A DNA stretch of 5,526 bases from Pseudomonadota bacterium (GCA_021793055.1 JAJYTL010000227.1:1-5526), one strand, 5' to 3'. Shown: positions 1 to 5,379, numbered from the stretch's first letter. Notes: generated by a model from the sequence alone, not told the origin. Numbers and translations are program-made.

Positions 1-276
1 CGGCCTGCCGAACGCGCGGGTTAAGACTTCCTGGCCGGCGACTACGTTGACTCGCGCTTCCTCGCTCCTATCGAGCGCGATCTCGATGAGGCGTGCCGCC
101 ACTGCCGGGCCGGCTTCGCGGCAGAGGCGCACCACCTCCTGATATCTGCCGCCGATCCCGCCGGGGTTGCCGGACTGGCCGGGCCTGAACGGGCGCAAGC
201 GGCCTCCGCCATGGCGCGGGGTGATGTAGCCGTTCACTGCGGGGGCCTCTGGTTTCAGAGAATTTTTGTCGCTCAT
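1..276 (-). CDS. DUF5681-like protein, N-terminal 92 residues (runs off left edge)
   Basis: The reading frame opens with ATG at 276-274 and stays open to the window edge, so only the N-terminal 92 residues are visible. The start is set by a good ribosome binding site (AAGGAG, 8 bases before the ATG). The protein begins MSDKNSLKPEAPAVNG and carries RPFRPGQSGNPGGIGGR at about residues 27-43. This is the FKPGQSGNPxGRP-type signature of the DUF5681 family. A helical stretch follows (RYQEVVRLCREAGPAVAARL and onward). The biochemical role of DUF5681 is not established; such proteins are commonly encoded beside phage terminase or portal genes, so a packaging-related role is possible but inferred. 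It is the last gene of the visible operon, 18 bp after the 72-residue gene. Family assignment rests on the motif and is fairly secure; function is open. Confidence 0.75.
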   Translation of the reverse strand, partial: MSDKNSLKPEAPAVNGYITPRHGGGRLRPFRPGQSGNPGGIGGRYQEVVRLCREAGPAVAARLIEIALDRSEEARVNVVAGQEVLTRAFGRP

Positions 277-316
277 CGGATCATCTCCTTTTCCTCATCG
301 GATCATCTCCTTTTCC
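273..316 (-). repeat. 22-bp perfect tandem duplication of a translation start region
   Basis: Positions 273-294 and 295-316 are identical 22-mers. Each unit, read on the minus strand, contains AAGGAGATGATCCGATGA, that is a Shine-Dalgarno sequence plus a start codon. The left unit supplies the start of the DUF5681-like gene. The right unit supplies the last codons of the 72-residue gene, whose stop (297-295) overlaps an ATG at 298-296. That ATG opens a five-codon reading frame, MRKRR, ending at 281. The duplication is seen directly; use of the extra start is inferred. Confidence 0.85.
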
Positions 317-513
317 AAGGTTCGGGCCAAGCGGCGGCAGGCGGCGATCAGTTCGCTCTTGTTCTCATGCCAACGCTCGGGCCGGTTCCAATCCGGCCGC
401 AACCGTTCGGCCATCTCTGCGAGGCGGCGCGCGGCTTCGGCCGGTGAGGCCGCATCGAGCCGCCCGGAGATGCGGGATCGCGGCGGATCACGGGGCACCA
501 ATGGGCCGCTCAT
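295..513 (-). CDS. 72-residue hypothetical protein of the replication operon
   Basis: A small basic and Arg/Glu-rich protein of 72 residues that I do not recognise as a named family. The N-terminal 20 residues are Pro/Arg-rich and probably disordered. Residues about 22-40 (AAEAARRLAEMAERLRP-like) and 52-70 (KSELIAACRRLARTLEKEM) look like two amphipathic helices separated by DWNRPERWHE, which has two Trp. There is no signal peptide or membrane segment. The start ATG at 513-511 overlaps the stop of the preceding gene as ATGA, and GGAGAG lies about 10 bases upstream, so translational coupling is likely. A real gene is supported by this overlap, by operon position and by the start duplication that follows it. 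A role in replication or packaging is only suggested by its neighbours. Confidence 0.7.
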   Translation of the reverse strand: MSGPLVPRDPPRSRISGRLDAASPAEAARRLAEMAERLRPDWNRPERWHENKSELIAACRRLARTLEKEMIR

Positions 514-938
514 CGGGCGTCTCTCTCCGCTTCGGCGGCCACCCAGCCATCTTCGATGGCCAGCCGCGCAGCCATTCCAATCGTTGGCAACGGCACGCTC
601 GGCAGCAACGTGGCGGCGATCTCGGATCGAGCATGTCCGGCCCGGCGCATCAGCGCGGCGGCTTCGCGCACCCGATCCGGCGCGGCGATCGGATCAGCGG
701 CGGCGATCGCTTCCACCAGGGTGACGATCTCGCTCAGAGTGAGCAGCCCGGCGCCGTTCGCGTTCGCCGCTTCGGCTCGCAGCATCGCGAGCAATTCGGG
801 CTTCAAGCGCCGCGCTTCGGCGAGCAAGTCGGGGGGCGGATCGGCCGTCGCTTGCCACTCTAGGTTGCCGTCACCGCCAAGCGCGATGGCAACGCCCGCC
901 TCGGCAAGCCGCTCGCGAAGGCGTGAGGCCGCGCTCAT
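510..938 (-). CDS. TubC N-terminal docking domain-like protein
   Basis: A 142-residue soluble protein. Residues about 5-55 follow the TubC_N pattern: a helix (LRERLAEAGVAIAL), a short beta hairpin (GGDGNLEWQA), then PPPDLLAEARRLKPELLAMLR, the 'xxPELLxxLRxxKxELLxxLR' ending of that fold. In megasynthases this domain docks one protein to another, so a protein-protein adaptor role is plausible here; its partner might be the ATPase encoded just upstream, but that is inference. Residues about 60-142 are helical and unassigned; the ARSEIAATLLPSVPLPTIGMAARLAIEDGW segment could be a small helical or HTH-like bundle. The ATG at 938-936 overlaps the ATPase stop as ATGA, with only a weak GGGGCG upstream, so translation probably depends on coupling. 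The stop overlaps the next gene in the same way. Confidence 0.75.
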   Translation of the reverse strand: MSAASRLRERLAEAGVAIALGGDGNLEWQATADPPPDLLAEARRLKPELLAMLRAEAANANGAGLLTLSEIVTLVEAIAAADPIAAPDRVREAAALMRRAGHARSEIAATLLPSVPLPTIGMAARLAIEDGWVAAEAERDAR

Positions 939-2746
939 ATCACGCCCCGACGCATCGGCGCGCCATTTGTGCCGCTAGAGGGCATAGGCATAGGACCCAT
1001 GGGACCCATAGGGTCTTGGGTGGGGTTAGAGCGTTGATTTTGCTTGTTTTCTTCTCGTCCTGTGCCGTCCGATGCGTCGGGAGGCATAGGGGGGGCATAG
1101 GGGGGCATAGGGGAGGCATAGGGGGAGGCATAGGCGCGATCATCTCCTTGATTTTGCTTGTTTTCTTGCGTTCTTTCCCGATGAGTCCTATGGCCTATGC
1201 CATTGCCGGCTTGAAAGTCCGCAGCCGCCTGTTTCAAGGCATAGGTGGCAGCCGTCCATGTGCCGGCAGGGGCCTGTCTGGTGAGCACGAAACCCGAGGA
1301 CCGAGTGCCGGTCAGTTGCAAAAGGCGTTGCGCCACATACTGGCGGGGGCGGCCTTGCGGGTTCAATATCGCCGAAACCGACTCGTTGAGCATTGCGGCG
1401 GTCACGGGGCGATCATGATGGTGCTCCCACCACGCGGCGAAGAGTTCGGCGAGCATGCGGCGTTTCGGATCGGCCATCTTTGTCGCTCGAATCCTCTCAA
1501 CGGGATCGGCGCACCCCAGTGAGAGCAGCGGATCGCGAACCCAAGCGCACCAATCTTCATAACTGCCGAGCGGCAGGCCGGGGGGCACCTGCGATTGCCG
1601 CCCCCAGCGCCAAATTGTCAGGCAGGCCGTCAACAATTCGGCTCGCGCGGCCTCGATCCCAGGCAGGAACCCAGGCGGGAATGGCCGCGCTTCGGGGTCC
1701 TCGCATCGGGGGTCGAGGTCGGAAACGAGGAACCGGCGGGCCAAATCTTCGGTGACGGAGAGCCCGTTTCCCGTGACGGCGATGAAGGCGGAGGCGTTCA
1801 ACGGGACCCTGGTGGAGCTACCCATAGGACGCACATGGGCGGGCCTCTCGGTGAGCACGCTGGCGAGCGTATCGCTGCGAAGCGCCGTGGCGTTAACGTT
1901 GTCCAGGAACAGCATGGGCGACGCTTCGATCAGCGCCGCAGTTAACCGCTTATCCAGTTCTTGCCGGTCATGGCCGGCCGTCAGGGCCGAGATATGCCGG
2001 CCGAAAGCGACCAACCCGATTGCGCGCGCGAGCAGTCCCTTGCCGCTACCGGCCCCTGAAATGTCCGGCGCCGAGATGAGCAGGCCGGGCGCAAGCCTCA
2101 GGCTTGGCCGGCATACGGCGGTCAGCAACGCCGCAAGGAACGAGGATTCCGCCACTCCCGGCGGCTCGGCGATGTCGATTTCAGCCACGCCACCGCGCTC
2201 AACCATTTTTGCGTCAGCGAAGGGAAAAGTGCGGAAAGCGCGACGCAGCGTGGCGATGGCGGCCATCGCATCCGCGCGGGACGGGCGCGCCGGAATCGCG
2301 AGCGGCGGAATTGCCTCGCACCAAACGCCAGAAATCGGATCGTGACCGGCCGCTTCCGAAATATAGCCGTCACCCCGAAGGATTGGCGTGGCGGCGATCC
2401 CGGCAAGAGGCGGGAAATTCCACTCGCCAAGATCGAGAAACATTTTAGCAACCGTGGCGGGCAGGGTTATGGGCTTTGTCGCGCCATCCTTGTCCAACAC
2501 GACAGGGCGGCAAAGTCGGTGCGCCTCGATAATGACGTTGTTGAAGGTCAGCGGCCGCGCGGTCATGCCCGAGTTCAACCTTACAAGCATGACCGGCACC
2601 CCGCCGCGATCAAACAGGTTCCCGGCGCCGGCAAGGACGCGGCGCAGGGCCATCACGGTTGCTGGGAGATCGGCGCCATAAACTACGAGGTCGGGCCGCG
2701 CCGTCAGCGCCGCCGTTACAACGGCTTCGGGATCGATCGCGTTCAT
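935..2746 (-). CDS. P-loop ATPase, probable replicative helicase of the element
   Basis: A 603-residue protein with a clear ATPase core. Walker A is GAGSGKG at residues 231-237, preceded by a beta strand (GLLISAPDIS). Walker B is MLFLDN at 278-283. A sensor-1-like TGN lies at 325-327, and EDLARRF at 333-339 offers a candidate arginine finger (R337/R338). This order fits AAA+/SF3-like helicases such as the D5-type or P4-alpha-type enzymes. The N-terminal 150 residues show no motif I can name. Residues about 447-505 look like a small helical/winged domain. From about residue 515 the protein turns into a Pro/Met/Asn/Gln-rich tail that is encoded by the CATAGG repeat array and contains ENKQNQ twice. 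The start has GGGAGGGG upstream and overlaps the primase-polymerase stop as ATGA, so the two are probably made together and act as a split primase-helicase. Helicase activity is inferred from motifs and context. Confidence 0.85.
   Translation of the reverse strand: MNAIDPEAVVTAALTARPDLVVYGADLPATVMALRRVLAGAGNLFDRGGVPVMLVRLNSGMTARPLTFNNVIIEAHRLCRPVVLDKDGATKPITLPATVAKMFLDLGEWNFPPLAGIAATPILRGDGYISEAAGHDPISGVWCEAIPPLAIPARPSRADAMAAIATLRRAFRTFPFADAKMVERGGVAEIDIAEPPGVAESSFLAALLTAVCRPSLRLAPGLLISAPDISGAGSGKGLLARAIGLVAFGRHISALTAGHDRQELDKRLTAALIEASPMLFLDNVNATALRSDTLASVLTERPAHVRPMGSSTRVPLNASAFIAVTGNGLSVTEDLARRFLVSDLDPRCEDPEARPFPPGFLPGIEAARAELLTACLTIWRWGRQSQVPPGLPLGSYEDWCAWVRDPLLSLGCADPVERIRATKMADPKRRMLAELFAAWWEHHHDRPVTAAMLNESVSAILNPQGRPRQYVAQRLLQLTGTRSSGFVLTRQAPAGTWTAATYALKQAAADFQAGNGIGHRTHRERTQENKQNQGDDRAYASPYASPMPPYAPPMPPDASDGTGREENKQNQRSNPTQDPMGPMGPMPMPSSGTNGAPMRRGVI
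1034..1053. repeat. 20-bp AT-rich direct repeat, copy 1
   Basis: This 20-mer, TTGATTTTGCTTGTTTTCTT, is identical to the one at 1148-1167, 114 bp away start to start. It is about 75% A+T inside a GC-rich gene. Both copies are read in the same frame and encode ENKQNQ. Together they bracket the phased GGCATAGG array. Confidence 0.9.
1089..1125 (+). other. Predicted G-quadruplex motif
   Basis: The plus strand reads G7-CATA-G6-CATA-G4-AGGCATA-G5. There are four runs of at least four guanines separated by loops of 4, 4 and 7 bases, which satisfies the usual G-quadruplex rule with long runs. The plus strand is the template strand of the ATPase gene. Folding is predicted, not shown. Confidence 0.65.
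1148..1167. repeat. 20-bp AT-rich direct repeat, copy 2
   Basis: Exact second copy of the 20-mer at 1034-1053, on the other side of the GGCATAGG array. On the minus strand it is followed directly by GGAGATGATC, the same start-like string found in the 22-bp tandem repeat at 273-316. Confidence 0.9.
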
Positions 2747-3540
2747 GCCGCCCCTCCCGTGCGAAGGCCGGAGCGGGCGGTTGCGCGAGATTCAGCCGCC
2801 GGCAGGCCCGCACGGGATGCGGCCTCCACCAACAGGGCCTCGGCCTCGCCATGGCTCAGCAGGCGCGACACCACCAAAGGGGCCATGCGACAAGCGGACC
2901 AAAAGAGTGTCGAGTTGCGGCGGCTCTGCGGCGCCGTTGCAGCCACTCGGATCAGCGCCGCGATTTGTCGGTCATCAGGAACGCGCGGGGCCGGCGGCGC
3001 ATAGGCCGGGCGAGGCGGGGGGGCAACGGCATCGAGCAGCCATTGCGGCCAATCGGCGAGGCGGGCGCGCGAGAGGATCGGATGGCCGAGGGCGAACCAC
3101 GCGATTGCCGTGCCGCCTGTCGATTTCACGTCAACGCCAATTACCGGCCGCGCGGTGGAGCAGCGCAAACCCGAGTGGTGCTTGAGCCAGAGATGCCGGC
3201 CCCCGGATCGCGTCTCGTAAGCGAAAGTCAGCGGCAACCGGCCCTCGTTGGCCGCGAGCCATGCGCGTGCTTCGGGGTGCTTCGCCGTGTCGAGATCGAG
3301 AACGTCGATGCCACTCGCCGCGCCGGTTGCGATGGCCGGCACCAGGCCGCGTCGGCCGAACCATTTGCGAATAGTGCCCTCGTCGGTGCTCGCATCCTTG
3401 AGGCCGTGCTTTGTGATCGGCCGCTTCGACTCCGCGTCGAAGGCGACGATGGGGACGCCGCGCTTCGCGAGGCGCAGGGCGGCGGAAAGAGGAAATTCGG
3501 TTGAACCGAATTCCGGGCGGTGGTAGGAGTCGTGGTGCAT
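2743..3540 (-). CDS. Bifunctional DNA primase/polymerase (AEP Prim-Pol) of the element
   Basis: A 265-residue protein with an archaeo-eukaryotic primase Prim-Pol domain over residues about 15-170. The three active-site motifs are visible: GIDVLDLD at 77-84 (metal-binding D82 and D84), SGGRHLWL at 112-119 (H116) and GVDVKSTGG at 135-143 (D137). Family features upstream are also present: GVPIVAF, KRPITKHGLKDAS and IATGAASG. After a Pro-rich linker (174-187), residues 205-262 form a helical C-terminal domain with RRNSTLFWSACRMAPL and ESRATARSGLRTG, typical of such primases. The protein lacks an attached helicase; the separate ATPase gene overlaps its stop by ATGA and probably supplies that activity. 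It should prime and perhaps extend DNA synthesis on the excised element in the cytoplasm. The start at 3540-3538 has GGAG 7 bases upstream, directly after a hairpin stem. Confidence 0.9.
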   Translation of the reverse strand: MHHDSYHRPEFGSTEFPLSAALRLAKRGVPIVAFDAESKRPITKHGLKDASTDEGTIRKWFGRRGLVPAIATGAASGIDVLDLDTAKHPEARAWLAANEGRLPLTFAYETRSGGRHLWLKHHSGLRCSTARPVIGVDVKSTGGTAIAWFALGHPILSRARLADWPQWLLDAVAPPPRPAYAPPAPRVPDDRQIAALIRVAATAPQSRRNSTLFWSACRMAPLVVSRLLSHGEAEALLVEAASRAGLPAAESRATARSGLRTGGAA

Positions 3541-3551
3541 TACTTGTCTCC

Positions 3552-3584
3552 AAGGCCGCCGGCGCTGGCACGTCGAGCGGCCTT
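3552..3584 (-). promoter_or_regulatory. GC-rich hairpin just upstream of the primase-polymerase ribosome binding site
   Basis: Positions 3552-3559 and 3577-3584 are perfect 8-bp inverted repeats (AAGGCCGC / GCGGCCTT) with a 17-base loop. In the minus-strand transcript the stem ends right against the GGAG of the primase-polymerase gene. It lies in the 65-bp gap after the AlpA-like gene. No U-run follows, so a plain terminator is unlikely; a translational control element or an mRNA processing site fits better. Confidence 0.5.
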
Positions 3585-3605
3585 TCTCTATGGGGTTTCA
3601 ATAAG

Positions 3606-3827
3606 TTAAGCGGCGTCAGCGGGGGGCTTCGTCAGGCTCGCGCAACGAATCGGCGCGTCCGGAAGCTCCGCAATCAACCGCTTGAGATCATCGGCGATGA
3701 TCAACGTCCGCTTTCCGCACTTTTTGAAGGAAATTCTGCCCTCGGCGGCCAAAGCATAAAGTCGAGTTCTTCCGAGCCCGCTAAATTCAACGGCTTCGAG
3801 GAGCGTAAGCGCGTATCTTTCGTTCAT
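3606..3827 (-). CDS. AlpA/excisionase-type helix-turn-helix regulator
   Basis: A 73-residue DNA-binding protein. Residues about 7-53 form a MerR/AlpA-like winged HTH: LTLLEAVEFSGLGRTRLYALAAEGRI gives the helix-turn-helix and the start of the wing, followed by SFKKCGKRTLIIADDLKRLIAEL. The C-terminal 18 residues are probably disordered. Members of this family act as excisionase or as activators of the integrase in satellites and prophages, as AlpA does in CP4-57-type elements. Position between the integrase and the primase fits this use. The start is supported by GAGG 10 bases upstream; a second ATG nearer to that GAGG is out of frame. The gene probably has its own promoter in the AT-rich island upstream, with a -10-like TATAAA at 3866-3861. 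Whether it represses or activates cannot be told from sequence. Confidence 0.85.
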   Translation of the reverse strand: MNERYALTLLEAVEFSGLGRTRLYALAAEGRISFKKCGKRTLIIADDLKRLIAELPDAPIRCASLTKPPADAA

Positions 3828-3954
3828 CAGAGTTCATCCTCAACTGGTTGGATGGCTCATTTTATATTTTTTTGTCATGCCACATAAGCCAGACGACGAA
3901 CTTTTTTCCTAAACAAAAGTTCTTTGATTTTTAGTTAATTTCTAATTAACCGCT
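3828..3954. promoter_or_regulatory. AT-rich intergenic island with two perfect dyads; probable promoter of the AlpA-replication operon
   Basis: This spacer between integrase and the AlpA-like gene is strongly AT-rich against GC-rich surroundings. It has two perfect inverted repeats: GAACTTTT / AAAAGTTC at 3898-3905 and 3915-3922 (9-base gap), and GTTAATT / AATTAAC at 3934-3940 and 3944-3950 (3-base gap). On the minus strand, TATAAA at 3866-3861 is a good -10 candidate with a poor -35, suggesting activator dependence. The dyads may be operators or excisionase sites; a DNA-unwinding role is also possible. Confidence 0.55.
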
Positions 3955-5217
3955 TTATTGCTTGCGCAGCGGCAGCACGTCCGCCGTAGCATCCGGCGAG
4001 CGCAAGCAGTGCTCGGCCCAGGCAGTCATCAGCGCGCGGCGCTTGTCCAAGTGATCCGAGCGCGCATAAGCGGCTTCCGTCTTGTCGCGGTTCGAGTGTG
4101 CCAACGCGGCCTCGGCAGTCTCGCGCGGGAAGGCAGTCGCCTCGGCGCACCAGTCGCGAAATGTCGAGCGCATGCCGTGAACCGTTGGCCGGGGCATTGT
4201 GTCCATTGTGTCCATTGTGTCATGCCCCCCATAGGCAACGGCGAGCGCCTTGGAGAGCGCAACATCCGAGAGCGGCGAGCCGGGCCGGCCACCAGGAAAC
4301 ACCAGCGCGTCAGGCCGGCGCTTGAGGGGCAGCATCTCCCGCAGGATCGCCAACGCAGGCTCAGAGAGCGGCACGCGGTGCGGCTTGCCGGCTTTCATAC
4401 GCTCGGCCGGAACCGTCCATAGGGCCGCGTCAAAGTCGATCTCATTCCATCGCGCGCCTCTGGCCTCGCCGCTTCGAGCGGCCGTCAGGATCAGGAATTG
4501 CAGGCATCGCGCGGCGGTTCCCTTGCTCTCGGAGAGCCGCGCCATCACCCGGCCGATATCCTGCCAGGGCACGGCCGCATGGTGCTCTACAGCCGCAACC
4601 TTGGCCTTCGCTGGCATCAGTTTATCGAGATGCCCGCGCCAACGTGCCGGGTTCTCACCAACGCGCCAGCCGCGCGCGGCGGCGTAGTCGAGCACGGCCT
4701 CGATCCGGCCGCGCAGCCGCGATGCGGTTTCGGGTATCTCATTCCAGATAGGCCGCAACACGGCGAGCACGGCGTTGGTATCGATCGCGGTGACGGATAG
4801 CGGCAGCAGCCGGGCGGCATGCTGTTCGAGCGTCGCACGCCATTGGGCCGCATGCTTTGGGTTCCGCCAACCAGCCCGGTGCGCCTCGATGTAGAGCGTC
4901 ATCACCTCGGAGAACGGCCGGCCGCCAGCATGCCCGGCGCGGCGAGCGCGCTCATCGGCTTTGGGATCACCGCCGCGATGCTTGAGACGGCGAAGCTCGT
5001 GGGCGCGCTGGCGGGCCTCCGCGAGCGTCATCACGTCGAGACTGCCGAGCCCTAACCATGTGCTCTTATCCTCGCCGGCGATGCGCCTCTTGTATCTGAA
5101 CGCCCATGACTTGCCGCCGCTCGCCGTGATCCGCAGGTAGAGGTTTCCGCCGTCCGGGTAATTCCCCGGCTTCGTCATCCGCCTGATCGTCAGTGTGTTG
5201 AGTTTCCCCGCCGCCAT
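3955..5217 (-). CDS. Tyrosine recombinase integrase, DUF4102 (P4-type) family
   Basis: A complete 420-residue site-specific recombinase of the usual length for the P4/DUF4102 group. The N-terminal arm-binding domain (1-90) has the typical PDGGNLYLRIT, SWAFRYKRR and WLGLGSLDVMTLAEARQRA. A SAM-like core-binding domain follows at about 100-200. The catalytic domain shows R248 (LTAARSGEARGARW), K275 (ERMKAGKPHRVPLS), H347-x-x-R350 (VHGMRSTFRDW), H374 (LAHSNRDKTE) and the nucleophile Y384 (AAYARSD), so it should be active. An unusual GHDTMDTMDTMPR segment at 331-343, coded by three exact 9-bp repeats, is inserted just before H347. The start is supported by GGAGG upstream. The enzyme would integrate and excise the element, with the candidate tRNA-Ser-like site lying about 150 bp upstream of its start. 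No clear terminator follows; the stop lies next to a 7-bp AT dyad. Confidence 0.95.
   Translation of the reverse strand: MAAGKLNTLTIRRMTKPGNYPDGGNLYLRITASGGKSWAFRYKRRIAGEDKSTWLGLGSLDVMTLAEARQRAHELRRLKHRGGDPKADERARRAGHAGGRPFSEVMTLYIEAHRAGWRNPKHAAQWRATLEQHAARLLPLSVTAIDTNAVLAVLRPIWNEIPETASRLRGRIEAVLDYAAARGWRVGENPARWRGHLDKLMPAKAKVAAVEHHAAVPWQDIGRVMARLSESKGTAARCLQFLILTAARSGEARGARWNEIDFDAALWTVPAERMKAGKPHRVPLSEPALAILREMLPLKRRPDALVFPGGRPGSPLSDVALSKALAVAYGGHDTMDTMDTMPRPTVHGMRSTFRDWCAEATAFPRETAEAALAHSNRDKTEAAYARSDHLDKRRALMTAWAEHCLRSPDATADVLPLRKQ
4195..4221 (-). repeat. Three exact 9-bp tandem repeats in the integrase gene
   Basis: The plus strand carries CATTGTGTC three times without a mismatch (4195-4203, 4204-4212, 4213-4221). 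On the coding strand each unit, GACACAATG, encodes Asp-Thr-Met. The unit length is a multiple of three, so copy number could change without breaking the frame. Confidence 0.9.
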
Positions 5218-5244
5218 CTCACCCTCCGAGCTATTGGGTGATAC

Positions 5245-5273
5245 ACTCTAGCGCCGGACTAGGGCGCACACAA
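5245..5273 (-). promoter_or_regulatory. int promoter: Candidate integrase promoter with a palindrome filling the spacer
   Basis: On the minus strand TTGTGT (5273-5268) and TAGAGT (5250-5245) are separated by exactly 17 bp. They are weak matches to -35 and -10 (three and four of six). The 17-bp spacer is itself bounded by inverted arms GCGCC (5251-5255) and GGCGC (5263-5267), so a repressor or the integrase could bind there. The position, about 30 bp before the start codon, is suitable. The call is tentative. Confidence 0.3.
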
Positions 5274-5330
5274 CGGAACGATTGCGGATGCTCTCGTTAG
5301 AGTTTCAGCGGGATTCTATGGGTTGTAAAA

Positions 5331-5345
5331 CACTGTCAAACAGTG
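5331..5345. promoter_or_regulatory. Short perfect dyad CACTGT-CAA-ACAGTG
   Basis: Six-base inverted arms with a three-base centre lie between the integrase promoter region and the tRNA-like site. This could be a recombinase or regulator binding site; it is too short and not followed by a T-run, so it is unlikely to be a terminator. The rest of the 5218-5388 interval shows no gene. Confidence 0.4.
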
Positions 5346-5351
5346 CCGAAA

Positions 5352-5379
5352 AGAGGTTCGTCGGACACCCTCTCCGCCA
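5352..5379 (+). other. att: Candidate attachment site: tRNA-Ser 3'-end-like segment
   Basis: The sequence ends CCTCTCC (5369-5375), G (5376) and CCA (5377-5379), matching a tRNA-Ser acceptor 3' strand with discriminator G73 and CCA. Exactly in register, GGTTCG at 5355-5360 matches the end of the T-stem and the start of the T-loop. The T-stem arms (5352-5356 and 5364-5368) do not pair and no tRNA body lies to the left, so it is not a tRNA gene. Such 3' fragments are left at one end of elements integrated in tRNA genes. An intact tRNA-Ser on the plus strand at the far left end of the element is predicted. Confidence 0.4.

Larger units (their letters stand above)
981..1245. repeat. GGCATAGG iteron-like repeat cluster inside the ATPase gene
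   Basis: The 8-mer GGCATAGG occurs on the plus strand at 981, 987, 1083, 1094, 1104, 1115, 1127 and 1238, and once inverted at 1194-1201. The five central copies are spaced 11, 10, 11 and 12 bp, about one helical turn. Because the spacings are not multiples of three, the copies are translated in different frames (giving PMP or PYA/AYA), so the repeat is not there to encode a fixed peptide. A related CCATAGG lies at 1006-1012. The pattern resembles an array of protein-binding iterons. Confidence 0.8.

Noticed and set aside
996..1015. Palindromes CCCATGGG and GACCCATAGGGTC as separate operators
   Set aside because: They are part of a 9-bp imperfect tandem repeat in coding DNA and are short enough to arise from it.
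1083..1134. CRISPR array
   Set aside because: Repeats are only 8 bp with 2-4 bp between them and there are no spacers of the needed length.
940..1143. Out-of-frame 67-residue reading frame inside the ATPase tail, preceded by AAGGAG
   Set aside because: The AAGGAG touches the ATG with no spacing, and the peptide only re-reads the repeat array in another frame. It could be a chance product of repeat composition.
1752..2345. Long plus-strand open frame of 197 codons opposite the ATPase gene
   Set aside because: It lies antisense to the conserved Walker-motif coding region, has no recognisable motif and is expected from high GC content.
3898..3931. Rho-independent terminator on the plus strand (AT dyad followed by TTTGATTTTT)
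   Set aside because: The stem is AT-rich and weak and no plus-strand gene ends there; a regulatory dyad is more likely.
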